Origin: Sulfuricurvum sp. | GTDB lineage: Bacteria > Campylobacterota > Campylobacteria > Campylobacterales > Sulfurimonadaceae | Assembly: GCF_028710345.1 (NCBI RefSeq) | Contig: NZ_JAQTUH010000003.1 | Coordinates: 124,001 to 188,000, forward strand | Direction of reading: 5' to 3' | Length of the DNA stretch: 64,000 nucleotides | In this document: in pieces, positions 62,263 through 64,000 of the stretch | Position numbering within the stretch: position 1 is the first letter of the stretch | How the letters are laid out: every line of letters starts with the position of its first letter | The notes under the pieces: model-generated | What the model saw: the letters and a program-made list of their open reading frames with translations, nothing else | Told to the model about the DNA's origin: nothing | Databases searched by the model: none | Program-made: the position numbers and the translations under genes

Positions 62263-63131
62263 TGGAAATCATCAAAAAAATCGGCTCATGTTTAGCAACA
62301 GGGCTCAAATTCATCCAAGCTCATTTCAAAGCAACGGTTTTAGTTGTATTAGTCCTATGGCTTATCCTCCCATCAAGTGAAGAGGGGTTAAAATCCCATA
62401 ATCTCCAAAAAATAGCCCTTACGGGTCCTATTATGGATGCTACCTCTATCGTTGAACAGCTTGATGAAGCACGTGAAAACAAAGAGGTTAAAGGGGTACT
62501 TTTTAGTATCGACTCTCCCGGCGGCGCGGTTGCTCCATCAGTCGAAATTGCTTATGCCCTCAAACGGCTCTCTGATACCAAACCGACCGTTGTTTACGCG
62601 GCAGGGATTATGGCGAGCGGAGGGTATTATTCAGGGATTTGGGGGAAAGAGATTATCGCCAATCCCGGTAGTATGATCGGCTCTATCGGTGTCATTATGG
62701 AGGGTGCCGACATCTCAGGACTTATGGAAAAAGTGGGGGTAAAAACCCAAGTGGTTCATGCCGGAACTTACAAACAAGTGGGGACGTTTGATCGCCCATG
62801 GAGCGCAGTGGAGCGTGCCGAACTCGACAAAGTAATCGGCGGGACTTATAATCTCTTCGTCGGAGACGTAGCCCGGGCCCGTAAACTCGACATTAATCGT
62901 AGCAGTGAGTACGCCGATGCCCATATCTTTACCGCTGAACAAGCTAAAAAAGTGGGGCTTATCGACAGTATCGGAGTAGAATTCGATGCCAAAAAACGGG
63001 TAGAGGTGTTAACAAAAGTCCAAGACCCCGAATGGAACAAAGAAGATCCTATGGATAAATTTTTCAAACGGTTCGCAGCAGAGGGAGCCAGTTTGGCTCA
63101 CATGTACTTTCCACCCGTTACGCTGAAGTAA
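62259..63131 (+). CDS. sppA: Signal peptide peptidase SppA (single-domain, 36 kDa type)
   Basis: A 290-residue inner-membrane serine protease that degrades cleaved signal peptides. One N-terminal helix (about 26-40), then SIDSPGGAVAPSVE, the nucleophile Ser in GIMASGGYYSG, GSIGVIMEG, and the general-base Lys in HAGTYKQVGTFDRP. Single-domain form, about half the length of E. coli SppA. As I recall, aroQ, an amidohydrolase gene and this protease gene are adjacent in C. jejuni. Its 3' end overlaps the convergent xseA by 14 bases. Confidence 0.95.
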   Translation: MMEIIKKIGSCLATGLKFIQAHFKATVLVVLVLWLILPSSEEGLKSHNLQKIALTGPIMDATSIVEQLDEARENKEVKGVLFSIDSPGGAVAPSVEIAYALKRLSDTKPTVVYAAGIMASGGYYSGIWGKEIIANPGSMIGSIGVIMEGADISGLMEKVGVKTQVVHAGTYKQVGTFDRPWSAVERAELDKVIGGTYNLFVGDVARARKLDINRSSEYADAHIFTAEQAKKVGLIDSIGVEFDAKKRVEVLTKVQDPEWNKEDPMDKFFKRFAAEGASLAHMYFPPVTLK

Positions 63132-64000
63132 TTTCTACCACTTCAGCTCTCACAACCCGCTTATCATTCATAGCCTCAAACTGATCCCCGACACTGAGAA
63201 CATCCAAATCGATCACTTTCCCCTCACGGGCGATCTGTGCAAATCCGCTTTTGTTTTTATTTTTGGGATGATTGGCATTGAATCCTTGCTCTAACTGTGT
63301 AATCATAAACTGCTTTTGACGGAGTGTCGATTCGATACTCTGCGTTAACCGCTCCATCAACGGGATAATCTCCCGTCTGCTTTGCTCTAAGCGTTGTGTC
63401 ATCTGTCGATTTAACCGCTCTCGTAGTTCTTTGACCAGCTCGCGTTGAACCTCTAAACGATGTTCTACCCCGTGACGTTTAAATGCCTCTTGCATCGAGG
63501 TGAGCTGTTCACGCTTACGCTCTAGTCGTTGTGTAATCATCCCAAACGCACGGGTACGAATCTCATCGATACTTTGGTATAGCTCGTTTTGATCGGGGAG
63601 AAGCATCTGCATCGCCGTGCTCGGTGTCGGAGCGCGCATATCGGCGACATAATCGCTGATAACCCAGTCGATTTCATGTCCCACCGCCGACATTACGGGA
63701 GTGTTCATGGCAAAGATGGCATCGGCAACAATCTCCTCGTTAAACGCCCATAAATCCTCGATACTTCCACCACCCCGTCCCACAACGACCACATCCGCGT
63801 TTAACGTATCAGCATAACGCAGTGCATCGGCTATTTGTCCCGCCGCACTTGAACCTTGTACCAATACATCCAAAACGATGAGTTTGACCAACGGCCATCG
63901 ATGCGATGCGACGCGCTGCATATCCTGTAATGCTGCCCCTGTCGCGGAGGTGACTAAAATGATTGTTTGGGGGAATTTAGGAAAGCTTTTTTTACGTGTC
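63118..64000 (-). CDS. xseA: Exodeoxyribonuclease VII large subunit, C-terminal part (runs off the window)
   Basis: The gene enters from the right edge; about 294 codons are visible. In frame upstream of a Met at 63921 the sequence KFPQTIILVTSATGAALQD continues to base 64000, which is the conserved XseA region, so the true start is outside. Other family segments are VVVGRGGGSIEDLWAFNEE and SAVGHEIDWVISDYVADMRAPTPS, then a long coiled coil (about 63300-63570). XseA with XseB degrades single-stranded DNA. The N-terminal OB-fold is not in the window. Confidence 0.95.
   Translation of the reverse strand, partial: TRKKSFPKFPQTIILVTSATGAALQDMQRVASHRWPLVKLIVLDVLVQGSSAAGQIADALRYADTLNADVVVVGRGGGSIEDLWAFNEEIVADAIFAMNTPVMSAVGHEIDWVISDYVADMRAPTPSTAMQMLLPDQNELYQSIDEIRTRAFGMITQRLERKREQLTSMQEAFKRHGVEHRLEVQRELVKELRERLNRQMTQRLEQSRREIIPLMERLTQSIESTLRQKQFMITQLEQGFNANHPKNKNKSGFAQIAREGKVIDLDVLSVGDQFEAMNDKRVVRAEVVEITSA

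Overview
The window is chromosomal DNA from a Campylobacterota (epsilonproteobacterial) cell, most likely a free-living member of the Sulfuricurvum/Sulfurimonas type. I infer this from gene order that, as I remember it, is typical of the phylum: yajC-secD-secF-leuS-lptE-folC-mfd; uvrD-truB-csrA-ispE-smpB; waaA ... ffh-rpsP-khpA-rimM-trmD-rplS; and aroQ-folK-flhF-flhG-fliA-fliM-fliY. A FliY-type flagellar switch, a futalosine-type amidohydrolase and several GGDEF/EAL proteins fit a motile, c-di-GMP-using environmental species. I saw no rRNA or tRNA gene, CRISPR array, transposase or complete prophage.

Layout. 1-13.4 kb: the 5' end of an RlmC-type rRNA methylase gene, a small CZB-domain gene with a striking palindrome over its promoter, then one long minus-strand operon (yajC to mfd), with lnt diverging from it. 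13.4-15.3 kb: an AT-rich islet holding a candidate small RNA, a voltage-gated K+ channel and a cysteine-rich protein of unknown function. 15.3-19.9 kb: a biotin carboxylase, cysK, a PabC-like lyase, a hypothetical gene and a LysR regulator. 20.0-25.9 kb: uvrD, truB, csrA, ispE, a secreted hypothetical, smpB and a CorA transporter. 26-30.5 kb: the ribosome/SRP operon. 30.5-33.4 kb: three plus-strand genes (membrane protein, DEAD helicase, DTW protein) that interrupt the usual link from waaA to the pseudouridine synthase. 33.4-37.3 kb: an operon of TPR protein, NYN/OST-HTH protein, Nif3-like protein, zinc-ribbon coiled coil and waaA. 37.3-47.7 kb: ppk, a gamma carbonic anhydrase, a TRIC-family protein, mtgA, a giant PAS-GGDEF-EAL sensor, an MHS transporter, mnmA and a LOG hydrolase. 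47.7-53.9 kb: flagellar switch, sigma-28 and FlhFG genes with folK and aroQ.

53.9-61.0 kb is a second accessory block placed between aroQ and the amidohydrolase gene. It holds remnants of large surface proteins, an outer-membrane protein/histidine kinase/response regulator operon, and an opposing CheY/CheC/PAS-GGDEF operon. 61.0-64.0 kb: the amidohydrolase, sppA and the 3' part of xseA.

Together the genes cover protein export and lipoprotein/LPS biogenesis (Sec, Lnt, LptE, WaaA), translation and tRNA/rRNA modification, flagellar assembly, and sensory control through c-di-GMP and two-component systems. Dispersed short palindromes ending in ATGAC sit in several intergenic gaps. I could not identify a clear new defence or enzymatic system. 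The best candidates for undescribed biology are the 13.4-15.3 kb islet, the CZB operator, and the accessory signalling block. Comparisons with Campylobacter jejuni gene order are from memory and were not searched.
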